A stretch of DNA of 13,810 nucleotides from Nitrospirota bacterium (GCA_015485235.1 WFTX01000301.1:1-13810), one strand, 5' to 3'; shown: positions 5,570 through 13,329, counted from the stretch's first letter. Notes: a model not told the origin generated them from the sequence alone. Numbers and translations: made by a program.

Positions 5570-6715
5570 ATGATGGATATCTTCATAAGCGCAGGCGAGG
5601 CCTCGGGTGAGCTTTACGGTGCACTGCTCGTAAGGGCCCTGAGGGAGACGGCCGGTGAGCCCCTCAGGATATCGGGCATGGGGGGTGAGAGGATGAGGGC
5701 CGAGGGGGTTGAACTTCTTGGTGAGGTGACAGGGGCCTTCGGACTCGGGGAGGCGATTTCCTCCATAAGGAGTCTGAGGCGGACCTTCAGGAAGGTATCG
5801 GCCTACCTCTCTGAAAAGAGGCCGGCTGTGGTGGTTCTCATAGACTTCCCTGACTTCAACTTCCGGGTGGCCCGGACGGCAAAGGCCCTGGGCATCCCTG
5901 TCCTCTACTACGTAAGCCCCCAGGTCTGGGCCTGGCGGAAGAAAAGGATACACACCATGAAGAGACTCTGCGACAGGATCGCCGTCATCCTCCCCTTTGA
6001 GGAGGAACTTTACAGGAAGACGGGTATGGATGCAGAGTTTGTGGGTCATCCCATCATGGAGGAGATAGAGAAACTGAAGGGCGGCAAGGAGTTTATACGG
6101 GAATCCCTGGGCCTCTCTCCCGAGAGGGGGGTTCTTGCCCTGCTGCCTGGGAGCAGGAGGGCAGAACTGAAGCGGATGCTTCCCCTTTATTCCGGAGTGG
6201 TAAAACTCTTCAGAAAGAGATACCAGGCCTATCAGTACATACTCCCCCTTGCAGAAAACATCGGGGATGGTGAGTTCATCGATGAACTGGAGGGTTTGAG
6301 GAGCCTGGGAGTGAATATCGTCAGGGGGAGGGCCACAGAGGTCCTCTATGCCTCGGATTTCGGGCTTATCACCTCAGGGACCGCCACCCTGCAGGCCGCC
6401 CTTCTGGGCCTTCCCATGGTGGTTGTCTACAGGATGTTTCCCCTTACATACCTGATAGGGCGGCTGATAGTGGATGTGAAATACATAAGCCTCGTTAACA
6501 TCCTTGCAGGGGAGGCGGTGGTGAAGGAACTCATCCAGTGGGACGCGGTGCCGGAGAAGGTGGTGAAGGAACTGGACAGGCTCATACTGGACGACCAGAT
6601 AAAACGGTATATGCTGGAGGCCTTCGGGAGAATCAGGGAGGTCTATGAGGGCAAGCACCCCTCCCGGCGGGTTGCCAGGATGGTGATGGAACTTGCCAGA
6701 GGAGGACCGGCCTGA
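5570..6715 (+). CDS. lpxB: Lipid A disaccharide synthase
   Basis: LpxB condenses a UDP-diacyl-amino-sugar with its lipid X-type monosaccharide to form the tetra-acyl disaccharide 1-phosphate, at the inner face of the cytoplasmic membrane. The protein has 381 residues, usual for the GT19 family. It shows SAGEASGELYGA (7-18), IDFPDFN (91-97), YYVSPQVWAWR (113-123), VGHP (158-161), LLPGSR (191-196), TSGTATLQAAL (268-278) and the KYISLVNIL segment (304-312). Position 14 is Glu where most homologues have Asp (GEASGD), and SLVN replaces the common SLPN. Two adjacent ATGs exist (5570 and 5573); 5573 would match the family N-terminus more closely. The Shine-Dalgarno is weak, 11 nt downstream of gnnB. 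Its substrate here may carry an amide in place of the 3-O-ester. Confidence 0.95.
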   Translation: MMDIFISAGEASGELYGALLVRALRETAGEPLRISGMGGERMRAEGVELLGEVTGAFGLGEAISSIRSLRRTFRKVSAYLSEKRPAVVVLIDFPDFNFRVARTAKALGIPVLYYVSPQVWAWRKKRIHTMKRLCDRIAVILPFEEELYRKTGMDAEFVGHPIMEEIEKLKGGKEFIRESLGLSPERGVLALLPGSRRAELKRMLPLYSGVVKLFRKRYQAYQYILPLAENIGDGEFIDELEGLRSLGVNIVRGRATEVLYASDFGLITSGTATLQAALLGLPMVVVYRMFPLTYLIGRLIVDVKYISLVNILAGEAVVKELIQWDAVPEKVVKELDRLILDDQIKRYMLEAFGRIREVYEGKHPSRRVARMVMELARGGPA

Positions 6716-8457
6716 TGAAGGACGGCTTTATCCATAGGCTCAGGGCGGTGATGGAACTTGTGGGTCCCTACAGGAAGAGGGTCCTTCTCTCCATCGTCCT
6801 GAGTGTGATACTTTCAGGGATAAACGGGGCCCTTGCCTGGCTTGTCAAGCCGGCGATGAACGGGATATTCCTCGAGAAAAAGGCTGAACTCCTGATATAC
6901 ATCTCCGCCGGTGTCTTTGTCCTTTACATGTTGAGGGGGGTGCTCTCCTTCGGACATTCCTATCTGATGACCTCCGTGGGGATGAAGATCGTCCGTGACC
7001 TGAGGAACCGGCTCTACGAACACCTGACCTTTGTCCCCGTGAGCCGTTACAATGAGCGGTCAACGGGTGTTATGCTCTCCAGGATAATAAACGATGCCGG
7101 CCAGTTACAGAAGGTGGTCGCCTATTCCATAAAGGACCTCTTCGTTGAGGGAACTACGGTTATCGCACTGGGAGCAGTCGCCTTTACGCGGAGGTGGGAC
7201 CTCACGCTTATCTCGCTCACCGTCCTCCCCCTTGCCTTCTACGGTGTGGGGAGGCTTGGCAAGAGGCTGAAGCGGGTTACCAAGGATGCCCAGAAGAAGA
7301 TCTCCGTTATCACGGAACTCATCTCCGAGACCTTCACAGGGATAAAGATGGTGAAGGTCTTCGGACGGGAGGGGGTGCTGGTGAACCTCTTCAAAAAGCG
7401 GAACCAGGAATTCTACCGGGACAACATGAGGGCCACGAGGATAGCAGAGGCCACATCACTCCTGATGGAGTTCGTGGGGGGGCTCGGGATAACCTTTGTC
7501 CTCTACTATGGAGGCAATCTGGTGATAAGGGGTGAGATCACACCGGGAGACTTCTTCTCCTTCCTTGCCGCCATCTTCATGCTCTATACCCCGGCCAAGA
7601 GGCTTGCCAAGGTGAGCAATGCCCTGAACCAGGCGAGGGCCTCCCTGGAGAGGATAAACGAGTATTTCACGATCGAGAGGGAGCCTGAAGGGGGAAAGGA
7701 GATCGGGCCTATCAAGAGGGCCATCGAGTACAGGAATGTTTCCTTCATATACCCGGGAAGTCGTGATTATGCGCTCCGTGAGATCAACCTGGAGATAGAA
7801 AAGGGGATGATCCTCGCCGTTGTGGGAAGGAGCGGGGCGGGAAAGACCACCCTTGTCGATCTCCTCCCCCGGTTCTTTGAGCCCACCGAGGGGGGAGTCT
7901 TCATAGACGGTCTGAACATAAGAGAGGCCTCCCTACCTTCGCTCCGGCGCCAGATCGGGGTTGTGAGCCAGGACGTTGTCCTCTTCAATGATACGGTCAG
8001 GGCGAACATAGCCTTCGGAAATCCCGAGGCCTCCGATGATGATATTATGGAGGCGGCCCGGGCCGCCTTTGCCCATGAGTTCATCGTGGAACTCAGGGAC
8101 GGCTATGACTCCCTCATCGGCGAGAGGGGTGTGAGACTTTCAGGCGGGCAGCGGCAGAGGCTTTCCATAGCCAGGGCGATACTCAAGAACCCTCCGATCC
8201 TCATACTGGATGAGGCGACTTCCTCCCTTGATACCCATGCCGAGATGATGGTTCAGCAGGCACTGGACGGCCTGATGAAGAACAGGACCACCATCGTGAT
8301 CGCCCACCGCCTCTCAACGGTCAGGAATGCCGACAGGATCGTGGTGCTCGAAGGCGGGAGGATCGTTGAGACGGGAAGGCACGAGGACCTGATGGAGCGT
8401 GACGGTGTTTACCGGAGGCTCTATGAGATACAGTTTGCCCCTGAACCTGCCCTATGA
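6715..8457 (+). CDS. msbA: Lipid A export ATP-binding/permease protein MsbA (ABC exporter)
   Basis: This is a half-transporter of 580 residues that works as a homodimer, flipping lipid A-core across the inner membrane. The N-terminal type I exporter domain (1 to about 320) has hydrophobic helices near 23-48, 60-80, 140-158, 163-182 and 250-292. The C-terminal ATPase has Walker A GRSGAGKTT (371-379), Q-loop Gln419, signature LSGGQ (475-479), Walker B ILILDE (495-500), D-loop SSLD (503-506) and switch His531. All catalytic residues are intact. The start overlaps the lpxB stop by one base (TGATG) and follows GGAGG at 6701-6705. The lpxB-msbA-waaA order supports MsbA over a generic multidrug exporter, although sequence alone does not separate the two cleanly. 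Confidence 0.93.
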   Translation: MKDGFIHRLRAVMELVGPYRKRVLLSIVLSVILSGINGALAWLVKPAMNGIFLEKKAELLIYISAGVFVLYMLRGVLSFGHSYLMTSVGMKIVRDLRNRLYEHLTFVPVSRYNERSTGVMLSRIINDAGQLQKVVAYSIKDLFVEGTTVIALGAVAFTRRWDLTLISLTVLPLAFYGVGRLGKRLKRVTKDAQKKISVITELISETFTGIKMVKVFGREGVLVNLFKKRNQEFYRDNMRATRIAEATSLLMEFVGGLGITFVLYYGGNLVIRGEITPGDFFSFLAAIFMLYTPAKRLAKVSNALNQARASLERINEYFTIEREPEGGKEIGPIKRAIEYRNVSFIYPGSRDYALREINLEIEKGMILAVVGRSGAGKTTLVDLLPRFFEPTEGGVFIDGLNIREASLPSLRRQIGVVSQDVVLFNDTVRANIAFGNPEASDDDIMEAARAAFAHEFIVELRDGYDSLIGERGVRLSGGQRQRLSIARAILKNPPILILDEATSSLDTHAEMMVQQALDGLMKNRTTIVIAHRLSTVRNADRIVVLEGGRIVETGRHEDLMERDGVYRRLYEIQFAPEPAL

Positions 8458-9746
8458 TCGACAGGATTGCAAAGGCGGTGTTCTTTTTCTTCTATACCCT
8501 TGTATACCTTGGGGGGCTGCTCGTTCTTCTCCCCAGGGAACTCCTCAGGCGGAGCGGTCCTCTCCGGAGGGAGTGGCTGAGGGAGAGACTTGGACTGATC
8601 CCCTCTTCCGGACCGGGTAGCGGGCGGAGGGTCTGGGTGCATGCCGTTTCAGTTGGTGAGGCCATGGCAGCCCGGCCCCTCGTCGAGGCATTGAGGGGTG
8701 GATGGGAGGTGGCCCTCTCCACGGTCACCGATACGGGCCGGAAGGTGGCCTCCGGTTTCATGAAGCCCCGGGAACTCCTCTTCTACCTCCCCTTTGATCT
8801 CCCCCTCTCGGTCCTGGCGGTGCTCCGGAGGCTCAGGCCTGACCTCATGGTGGTGATGGAGACGGAGATCTGGCCCTCCCTCTTGATGCTTCCGCCCAGG
8901 AGGGGGGTGAAGGTGGTGATGGCCAACGGGAGGATCTCTGAAGGCTCTTACAGAAACTACAGAAGGATAAGGCCCCTGATAGGCTGGTTCCTCTCAGGCG
9001 TGACCCGCTTCTGCATGCAGACAGAGGTGGACGCAGAGAGGATAATCAGTCTCGGCGCCCCGCCGGAGCGGGTTACCGTGACGGGAAATCTCAAGTTCGG
9101 GCTGAAGAGGCCCGGGGAGATACCCCGGTGGGCAAAGAACCTCGGCCACCCCCTCATCATCGCAGGGAGCACCCATGAGGGGGAGGAGCGCCTGGTCATG
9201 GATGTTTTCAGGCGGTTGAGGAAGGACTTTCCCGGCCTGAGGATGGTTGTCGCACCCCGCCACCCTGAACGGTTCGACGAGGTGGAGAGACTCCTCCTGG
9301 ACTCCGGTCTCGCATATGCAAGGAGAACCGTAAACCCGGCCATGGATGAGGCTGAGGTAGTGCTTCTCGATACGGTAGGGGAACTGGGAGGTCTCTACGG
9401 GGCAGGGGATATCTGTGTGGTCGGCGGGAGTTTCGTCCCGAAAGGTGGCCACAACCTCTTCGAGCCCGCCTCCTGGGGCAGGGCGGTGGTCTGCGGTCCC
9501 CATATGAACAATTTTCCCCTTTCAGAGGAGTTCTTCCGGGAGGGCGGGGCGATAAGGTCAGGGCCGGAGGAACTGGAGGGAGTGCTCCGGGAATTGCTGA
9601 GTGACTCTGCCTTGAGGGAACGGACGGGACTTAAGGCCCTTGAACTCTACAGGGCGAACGAGGGGGCCCTTGAGAAGACGCTCCAGGTCATAGAAGGGAT
9701 TTTCAGGGAGTCATCCCCGCTTCAGGGCGGTCACGACCGTTCTTGA
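8454..9746 (+). CDS. waaA: 3-deoxy-D-manno-octulosonic acid transferase
   Basis: WaaA (KdtA) transfers Kdo from CMP-Kdo to the lipid A precursor. The protein has 430 residues. An N-terminal membrane anchor (about 8-28) is followed by the N-terminal GT-B domain with WVHAVSVGE (61-69; Glu69 is the conserved catalytic base), ETEIWPS (136-142), NGRIS (158-162) and GNLKF (211-215). The C-terminal CMP-Kdo domain has GSTHEGEE (238-245), APRHPERF (267-274) and GGSFVPKGGHNLFEPASWG (324-342). The start lies in an ATGA overlap with msbA and has no Shine-Dalgarno, so translation is probably coupled to msbA. The number of Kdo residues added cannot be predicted. Its last 36 bp overlap the end of the convergent HD-GYP gene and no clear terminator lies between. 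Confidence 0.95.
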   Translation: MIDRIAKAVFFFFYTLVYLGGLLVLLPRELLRRSGPLRREWLRERLGLIPSSGPGSGRRVWVHAVSVGEAMAARPLVEALRGGWEVALSTVTDTGRKVASGFMKPRELLFYLPFDLPLSVLAVLRRLRPDLMVVMETEIWPSLLMLPPRRGVKVVMANGRISEGSYRNYRRIRPLIGWFLSGVTRFCMQTEVDAERIISLGAPPERVTVTGNLKFGLKRPGEIPRWAKNLGHPLIIAGSTHEGEERLVMDVFRRLRKDFPGLRMVVAPRHPERFDEVERLLLDSGLAYARRTVNPAMDEAEVVLLDTVGELGGLYGAGDICVVGGSFVPKGGHNLFEPASWGRAVVCGPHMNNFPLSEEFFREGGAIRSGPEELEGVLRELLSDSALRERTGLKALELYRANEGALEKTLQVIEGIFRESSPLQGGHDRS

Positions 9747-10835
9747 GAAGTTCTCCACGAGGTCCGGGTTGAATTCATTGCCGGCTCCCTCCCTGAGGAG
9801 GACGAGGATATCCCGGATGGACCAGTCCCTCTTGTAGGGCCTCCTGCTTCTGAGGGCATCAAAGAAGTCCGAGATGGCCACGATCTGGCTTACGAGGTGC
9901 TGGGCCTTCTTCTCTCTCTTCAGGTCCGGATAGCCCTTCCCGTCGTACCTCAGGTGGTGTTCCAGGGCTACGATGGGGGCAAGCCTGGGGAGCCCGTCCA
10001 CAGTGGCGAGGTATCTTGCGCCATAGAGGGTATGCTTCCTGATCTCATCCCACTCCTCATCCACAAGGGTTCCCTTTTTTTCGAGGATCTCTTGGGAGAT
10101 GAAGAGCTTTCCCACGTCATGAAGGAGGGCTGCGATCCCTATGTCGTGAAGGAGGTTGTCGTCTGCACCAAGGGTCTCTGCCTGGAACATGGAGAGTACC
10201 GCCACATTGGTTGCATGGGTGTAGGTGTATTCACTGTAGGTCCTGACAGGGCTGATAAGGTTCAGTATGTTTGCCTCCCGCCTGAAGGTTATTATGAAGT
10301 TGGTGACCACCTCCTCGAGCCCGCTGCTGTGGAGTTTCCTGAAGGGAGAGAAGGTGGAGAAACTCTCCCTTACCTTGTTTACCTGTTCCTTCCTGAAGGC
10401 GGCCAGTCCGTCGGGGTCAAGGTCTATATCGTCTCCCACCTGGAGCCCGCCGAGGCGGACATCGATCACACCTGTCTTTATGTGGGGATACTTGCCGGGT
10501 TTCTTCCCCTGTTCCGAGATATCGGCGATGAACCGGAGGATCTCGTTCTTGTTGATCCCCTTCATGAACTCAATCCCCGTTATCCCCTTTTTCTTCATCT
10601 TCTTCATCAGGTTCAGTCCGTGAGTCCCCGGGTTCTTGAGCGGTGACTTGTTTATCACAAGGTCACTGTCCACGATCATGACGGAGAGGGGGGAGTTCTC
10701 CTCGAGTATCTCTTCAAGGAGGTCGTGGGCCTTCTTGACGAGTGTATCCACAGAGGCATGATCCCTGGAGTAGAGTGTACAGTTGGAGATGGCCGTCATC
10801 ATGGTAGTGATAAATGCCTGGATCCTCCCGCTCAT
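9711..10835 (-). CDS. HD-GYP domain protein, predicted cyclic-di-GMP phosphodiesterase
   Basis: The protein has 374 residues with no signal peptide or membrane segment. Residues about 14-105 form a domain resembling the N-terminus of the upstream HEAT-like protein (see findings). The HD-GYP domain spans about 195-360: YTHATNVAVLSM (205-216; His207), LLHDVGK (237-243; HD at 239-240), KHTLYGARYL (267-276; His268), EHHLRYDGKGYPD (292-304) and SDFFDALRSRRPY (322-334). The metal ligands and GYP triad are present. The usual HHE is HHL here. The family hydrolyses cyclic-di-GMP; activity in this member is inferred. The start overlaps the stop of the HEAT-like gene (ATGA, 10832-10835) and follows GGAGGGA (10841-10847 on the plus strand), so the two proteins are co-translated and likely act together. 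The gene ends inside waaA on the opposite strand. Confidence 0.9.
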   Translation of the reverse strand: MSGRIQAFITTMMTAISNCTLYSRDHASVDTLVKKAHDLLEEILEENSPLSVMIVDSDLVINKSPLKNPGTHGLNLMKKMKKKGITGIEFMKGINKNEILRFIADISEQGKKPGKYPHIKTGVIDVRLGGLQVGDDIDLDPDGLAAFRKEQVNKVRESFSTFSPFRKLHSSGLEEVVTNFIITFRREANILNLISPVRTYSEYTYTHATNVAVLSMFQAETLGADDNLLHDIGIAALLHDVGKLFISQEILEKKGTLVDEEWDEIRKHTLYGARYLATVDGLPRLAPIVALEHHLRYDGKGYPDLKREKKAQHLVSQIVAISDFFDALRSRRPYKRDWSIRDILVLLREGAGNEFNPDLVENFSRTVVTALKRG

Positions 10836-12979
10836 ACCCTTCCCTCCTGCTTCCGGATGATGCTTTCAGAGACTGTCCTGATGTTCTCGTTTCTCGATCT
10901 GATCCCCTCCCTGAGCAGGGGTTCAACTTCTGAGTAAGGATAGTTCTTCAGGCTCCTGTAGATCTCTTCCTTCATCTCTTCAACGGCCGTGCGGAAGAGG
11001 ATGCTCTTTGCCCCTGCAAGGTCTTTGAGTACGGGGATGACTGAAGGATCGCCCATTTCTCCGAGGGCCCTGATGAAGGGAACCTTTATCGTGAAGTCCC
11101 CCGGGGTGACAGGCTTCCTCCTGAGGATGCTCACCATATCGGGGATCACCTTCCGTATCCTGAAGGCCCCTGCCAGAGAGGCGGCCTGCTCCATATCCTC
11201 CCTCTTCCCGGAACGTATCATCTCCCGGACCATCTCAATGCCGTAGCTGTCGCCCAGTTTTATCAGGGCCTTTGTGGCCTCGAGGCTCACCCTCCGGTTC
11301 TCATGCCTGCAGTAGACCCTTATATGGGGGATGACCTCGGGGTTTTCCGTAAGGCTCAGAAGGTGGATCATGTTCCGCTTCACGAACCACTCCCGGGAGC
11401 CCAGGAGCTTCAAGGCCAGTGGGATGACGGAATTACCGAACTGCGACAGAAGCATGATCAGGAAGGCCCTTACAGCCGAGGACTCCTCCTCAAGAAGGGC
11501 CTCCATCAGATAGGGGATGAGCATATCTCCGTAGTAACGGGCAAGGGCGAGGGCCCCCTCCCTGTTGAGCCTTCCCGTTATCTGGAAAGAGGCGATCACA
11601 AGGAGGATGAAGTCCTCTGATCTCATATTTCTGAGGAGTCCATCAGTGATATGGGGAAAACGGTTGTTGGAGAGATTCCCTTCAAGGAGGTAGAATATCC
11701 TGAGCACCTCTTCGTACTGGCCTGTCTCCAGGAACTGTCCTGCCTGGAGGTATATCTCCTCGGCAAACTTCATGTACTCCTCTTCTGTGACGATTTCCTG
11801 GGAGAGGAGTTCCTGGAGGACATGGGAGTAGTACCTTTCGACGATCTCATCAACACAGGCCCGCTGAAGCAGATCGGACTCCTCCCTTACCAGCCGGCTT
11901 GCATCGAACTCGAGGAGCTTTTCTATCTCCTTCTGGTACCTGTCAGTCACATAGGCTGAGAAGTTTCCCCCTTCAAGGAGGTTAATGGCGCTCTTGGAGA
12001 GAAAGATGTCGTCGGAGATAAGGTGGTTCCTGAACCTCGTCTCGCCTAAAGCCGTATCCTGCAAGTGTGAGAACCTGTCAAGAAGATTCTTCAGTGCATC
12101 GGGAATAGCCACCTTCTGCTCATTTATTATGCTCAGCAGGTCAATTATCTGGTCAACAGAGGTCTCCTTCAGGGCCTCCTTCATCGCATCGGAGTGCATT
12201 GAGAGGTTCTTTACGGAGCTTGAGAGAAACTGCTTCTTCAGCTCAGGCTTGAGGGAGTTGATGAAGTCCATGAGCCTCTTGATGTCACTTCCAGAGAAGG
12301 CCCTTTCAGCGCTCCGCCTTATATACGTGGTGATCACACGATCGTAGGTCTCTTCCTTCAGCTCCTCACTGTCCAGACGGTTCATCATGGAGGCCAGAAG
12401 CTCAGGGGGGATCTCCCTGATGGTATCTCCCATTTCCTCTGTCCGGAGGGTCCCCTCTATCAGTCCGTAGACATACTTCTCCCAGAGAGCCTCCTTCTCA
12501 GTGGCCGTAACCTTTCCCTCCTCAAAGGTGAATGCATCGTAGTCGACCAGGGTGACACGGATATGGTGTAACCGCCGCCGGTCTATCTCATCCGCCATGT
12601 CCTGAAGTGTCATCTCTTCAGGGTCAAGGGTGAGGAGGGAATGGAAGGAGTATATCTCATCCTTTGTCACCCCTGTAAGGAATGATACAGAGGCTATGCC
12701 CATTGCGGAGAGGTGGCTGGCGAACTCCCGGTAAACGGGGTTGGTCTTCTCAAGGTAATAGTCATCAACGATGATGGTATCCCTGGCCAGTGAGAAGGTG
12801 ACCTCCGGCCGGAGTTCGAAGAGCTTCCGGAGTTTCTCGTAGGCACGGTTCAATGACTGTTCCACAGAGGGGTGCCCCTTGGGATAGATGGTCACGTTCC
12901 TCCGGGAGATGTTCAGTTCAATAATTGCTTCGCCAAGGATTTTTGCATCAAGGGGGAGCTTTTCCCTCTCCGGACTCAT
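10832..12979 (-). CDS. Large HEAT-like repeat protein with N-terminal domain shared with its HD-GYP partner
   Basis: This is a 715-residue soluble, mainly helical protein without signal peptide or recognised catalytic motif. Residues about 20-115 contain NVTIYPKGHPSVEQ (28-41), a short beta-rich segment TFSLARDTIIVDDYYL (61-76) and GIASVSFLTGVTKDEI (94-109). This layout repeats, without gaps, in the HD-GYP protein encoded next. The middle (about 160-450) is charged and helical. From about 485 to 700, helical repeats read as HEAT-like units (IPYLMEALLEEESSAVRAF..., VIPLALKLLGSREWFVKRN..., a unit around VIPHIRVYC, and one near SVIPVLKDLAG). HEAT arrays usually scaffold protein contacts, so a regulatory partner of the phosphodiesterase is a reasonable guess. 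The ATG at 12979 is the only start after an in-frame stop at 13031-13033 and has no Shine-Dalgarno; an extended -10 abuts it. Confidence 0.75.
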   Translation of the reverse strand: MSPEREKLPLDAKILGEAIIELNISRRNVTIYPKGHPSVEQSLNRAYEKLRKLFELRPEVTFSLARDTIIVDDYYLEKTNPVYREFASHLSAMGIASVSFLTGVTKDEIYSFHSLLTLDPEEMTLQDMADEIDRRRLHHIRVTLVDYDAFTFEEGKVTATEKEALWEKYVYGLIEGTLRTEEMGDTIREIPPELLASMMNRLDSEELKEETYDRVITTYIRRSAERAFSGSDIKRLMDFINSLKPELKKQFLSSSVKNLSMHSDAMKEALKETSVDQIIDLLSIINEQKVAIPDALKNLLDRFSHLQDTALGETRFRNHLISDDIFLSKSAINLLEGGNFSAYVTDRYQKEIEKLLEFDASRLVREESDLLQRACVDEIVERYYSHVLQELLSQEIVTEEEYMKFAEEIYLQAGQFLETGQYEEVLRIFYLLEGNLSNNRFPHITDGLLRNMRSEDFILLVIASFQITGRLNREGALALARYYGDMLIPYLMEALLEEESSAVRAFLIMLLSQFGNSVIPLALKLLGSREWFVKRNMIHLLSLTENPEVIPHIRVYCRHENRRVSLEATKALIKLGDSYGIEMVREMIRSGKREDMEQAASLAGAFRIRKVIPDMVSILRRKPVTPGDFTIKVPFIRALGEMGDPSVIPVLKDLAGAKSILFRTAVEEMKEEIYRSLKNYPYSEVEPLLREGIRSRNENIRTVSESIIRKQEGRV

Positions 12980-12985
12980 GAAATT

Positions 12986-12994
12986 ATTGTAGCA
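12986..12994 (-). promoter_or_regulatory. Extended -10 promoter element adjoining the HEAT-like gene start
   Basis: On the minus strand TGCTACAAT reads as an extended -10 (TGn plus TACAAT, 5/6 to TATAAT). The hexamer (12986-12991) ends 6 nt before the ATG at 12979, so the transcript would start at about the initiation codon. There is no good -35 (CTACCA at 13010-13015, 18-nt spacing, is 3/6), consistent with an extended -10 type, and no Shine-Dalgarno before the ATG. Confidence 0.4.
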
Positions 12995-13062
12995 GAAAGT
13001 TTGTGAAAATGGTAGAATTTGTTGGACAGATTAAATAAGGGGCGAGGGGAATTGAGTTAATA

Positions 13063-13102
13063 GCGTAAATGCGTACAAGCGTAAATGCGTGGATGCGAGA
13101 AA
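13063..13102. repeat. Degenerate period-8 tandem array
   Basis: Five units of exactly 8 bp: GCGTAAAT, GCGTACAA and then GCGTAAAT, GCGTGGAT, GCGAGAAA. GCG is invariant and the remainder drifts. The array directly precedes the inverted period-9 array. Confidence 0.65.
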
Positions 13103-13114
13103 GGTGGGAAAGGA

Positions 13115-13186
13115 GTTTGTCTGGTTTGTTTCGTTGATTTAGTTTATCTCGTTGATTTCGTTGGTTCGGTTGGTTTGGTTTATTTT
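13115..13186 (-). repeat. Degenerate period-9 tandem array, inverted orientation
   Basis: Eight exact 9-bp units on the plus strand all begin GTT, for example GTTTGTTTC and GTTGATTTC, with plus-strand consensus GTTKRTTTS. Its reverse complement (SAAAYMAAC) is the same core as the direct arrays at 2395-2474 and 13240-13329. With the latter it forms a long imperfect inverted repeat with a centre of about 53 nt, capable of an extended hairpin or cruciform. Confidence 0.8.
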
Positions 13187-13226
13187 ATTGATGAAAAGTC
13201 AGAAGCGTTGAATGCGAGAAAGGTAT

Positions 13227-13272
13227 AACGCGGGAAAAGACGAAACAAACTAAATAAACGAGATTAACGAAA
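13227..13272. repeat. 46-bp direct repeat, copy 2
   Basis: Identical over all 46 positions to 2382-2427 and in the same orientation. It includes AACGCGGGAAAAG and the first three units of the period-9 array plus the first six bases of the fourth. Confidence 0.9.
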
Positions 13273-13329
13273 TGGACGAAACCAACGAAAGTAATGCAAA
13301 GAATGCGAGAAGGGCGAGAAATGACCAAT
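13240..13329 (+). repeat. Degenerate period-9 tandem array (direct orientation), copy 2
   Basis: Ten units of 9 bp without phase slip: the ACGAAACAA and ACTAAATAA units shared with copy 1, then ACGAGATTA, ACGAAATGG, ACGAAACCA, ACGAAAGTA, and more diverged units beginning ATGC, ATGC, GGGC and ATGA. After the shared 46 bp, the unit order differs from copy 1. Confidence 0.75.

Noticed and set aside
9728..9739. Bidirectional terminator between waaA and the HD-GYP gene
   Set aside because: The palindrome CGGTCACGACCG gives only a 4-bp stem with a 4-nt loop, and the following TTCTT is too short for a convincing U-tract.
9897..10646. 249-codon plus-strand frame inside the HD-GYP gene
   Set aside because: It lies antisense to recognisable HD-GYP motifs and has no independent start signal or family resemblance.
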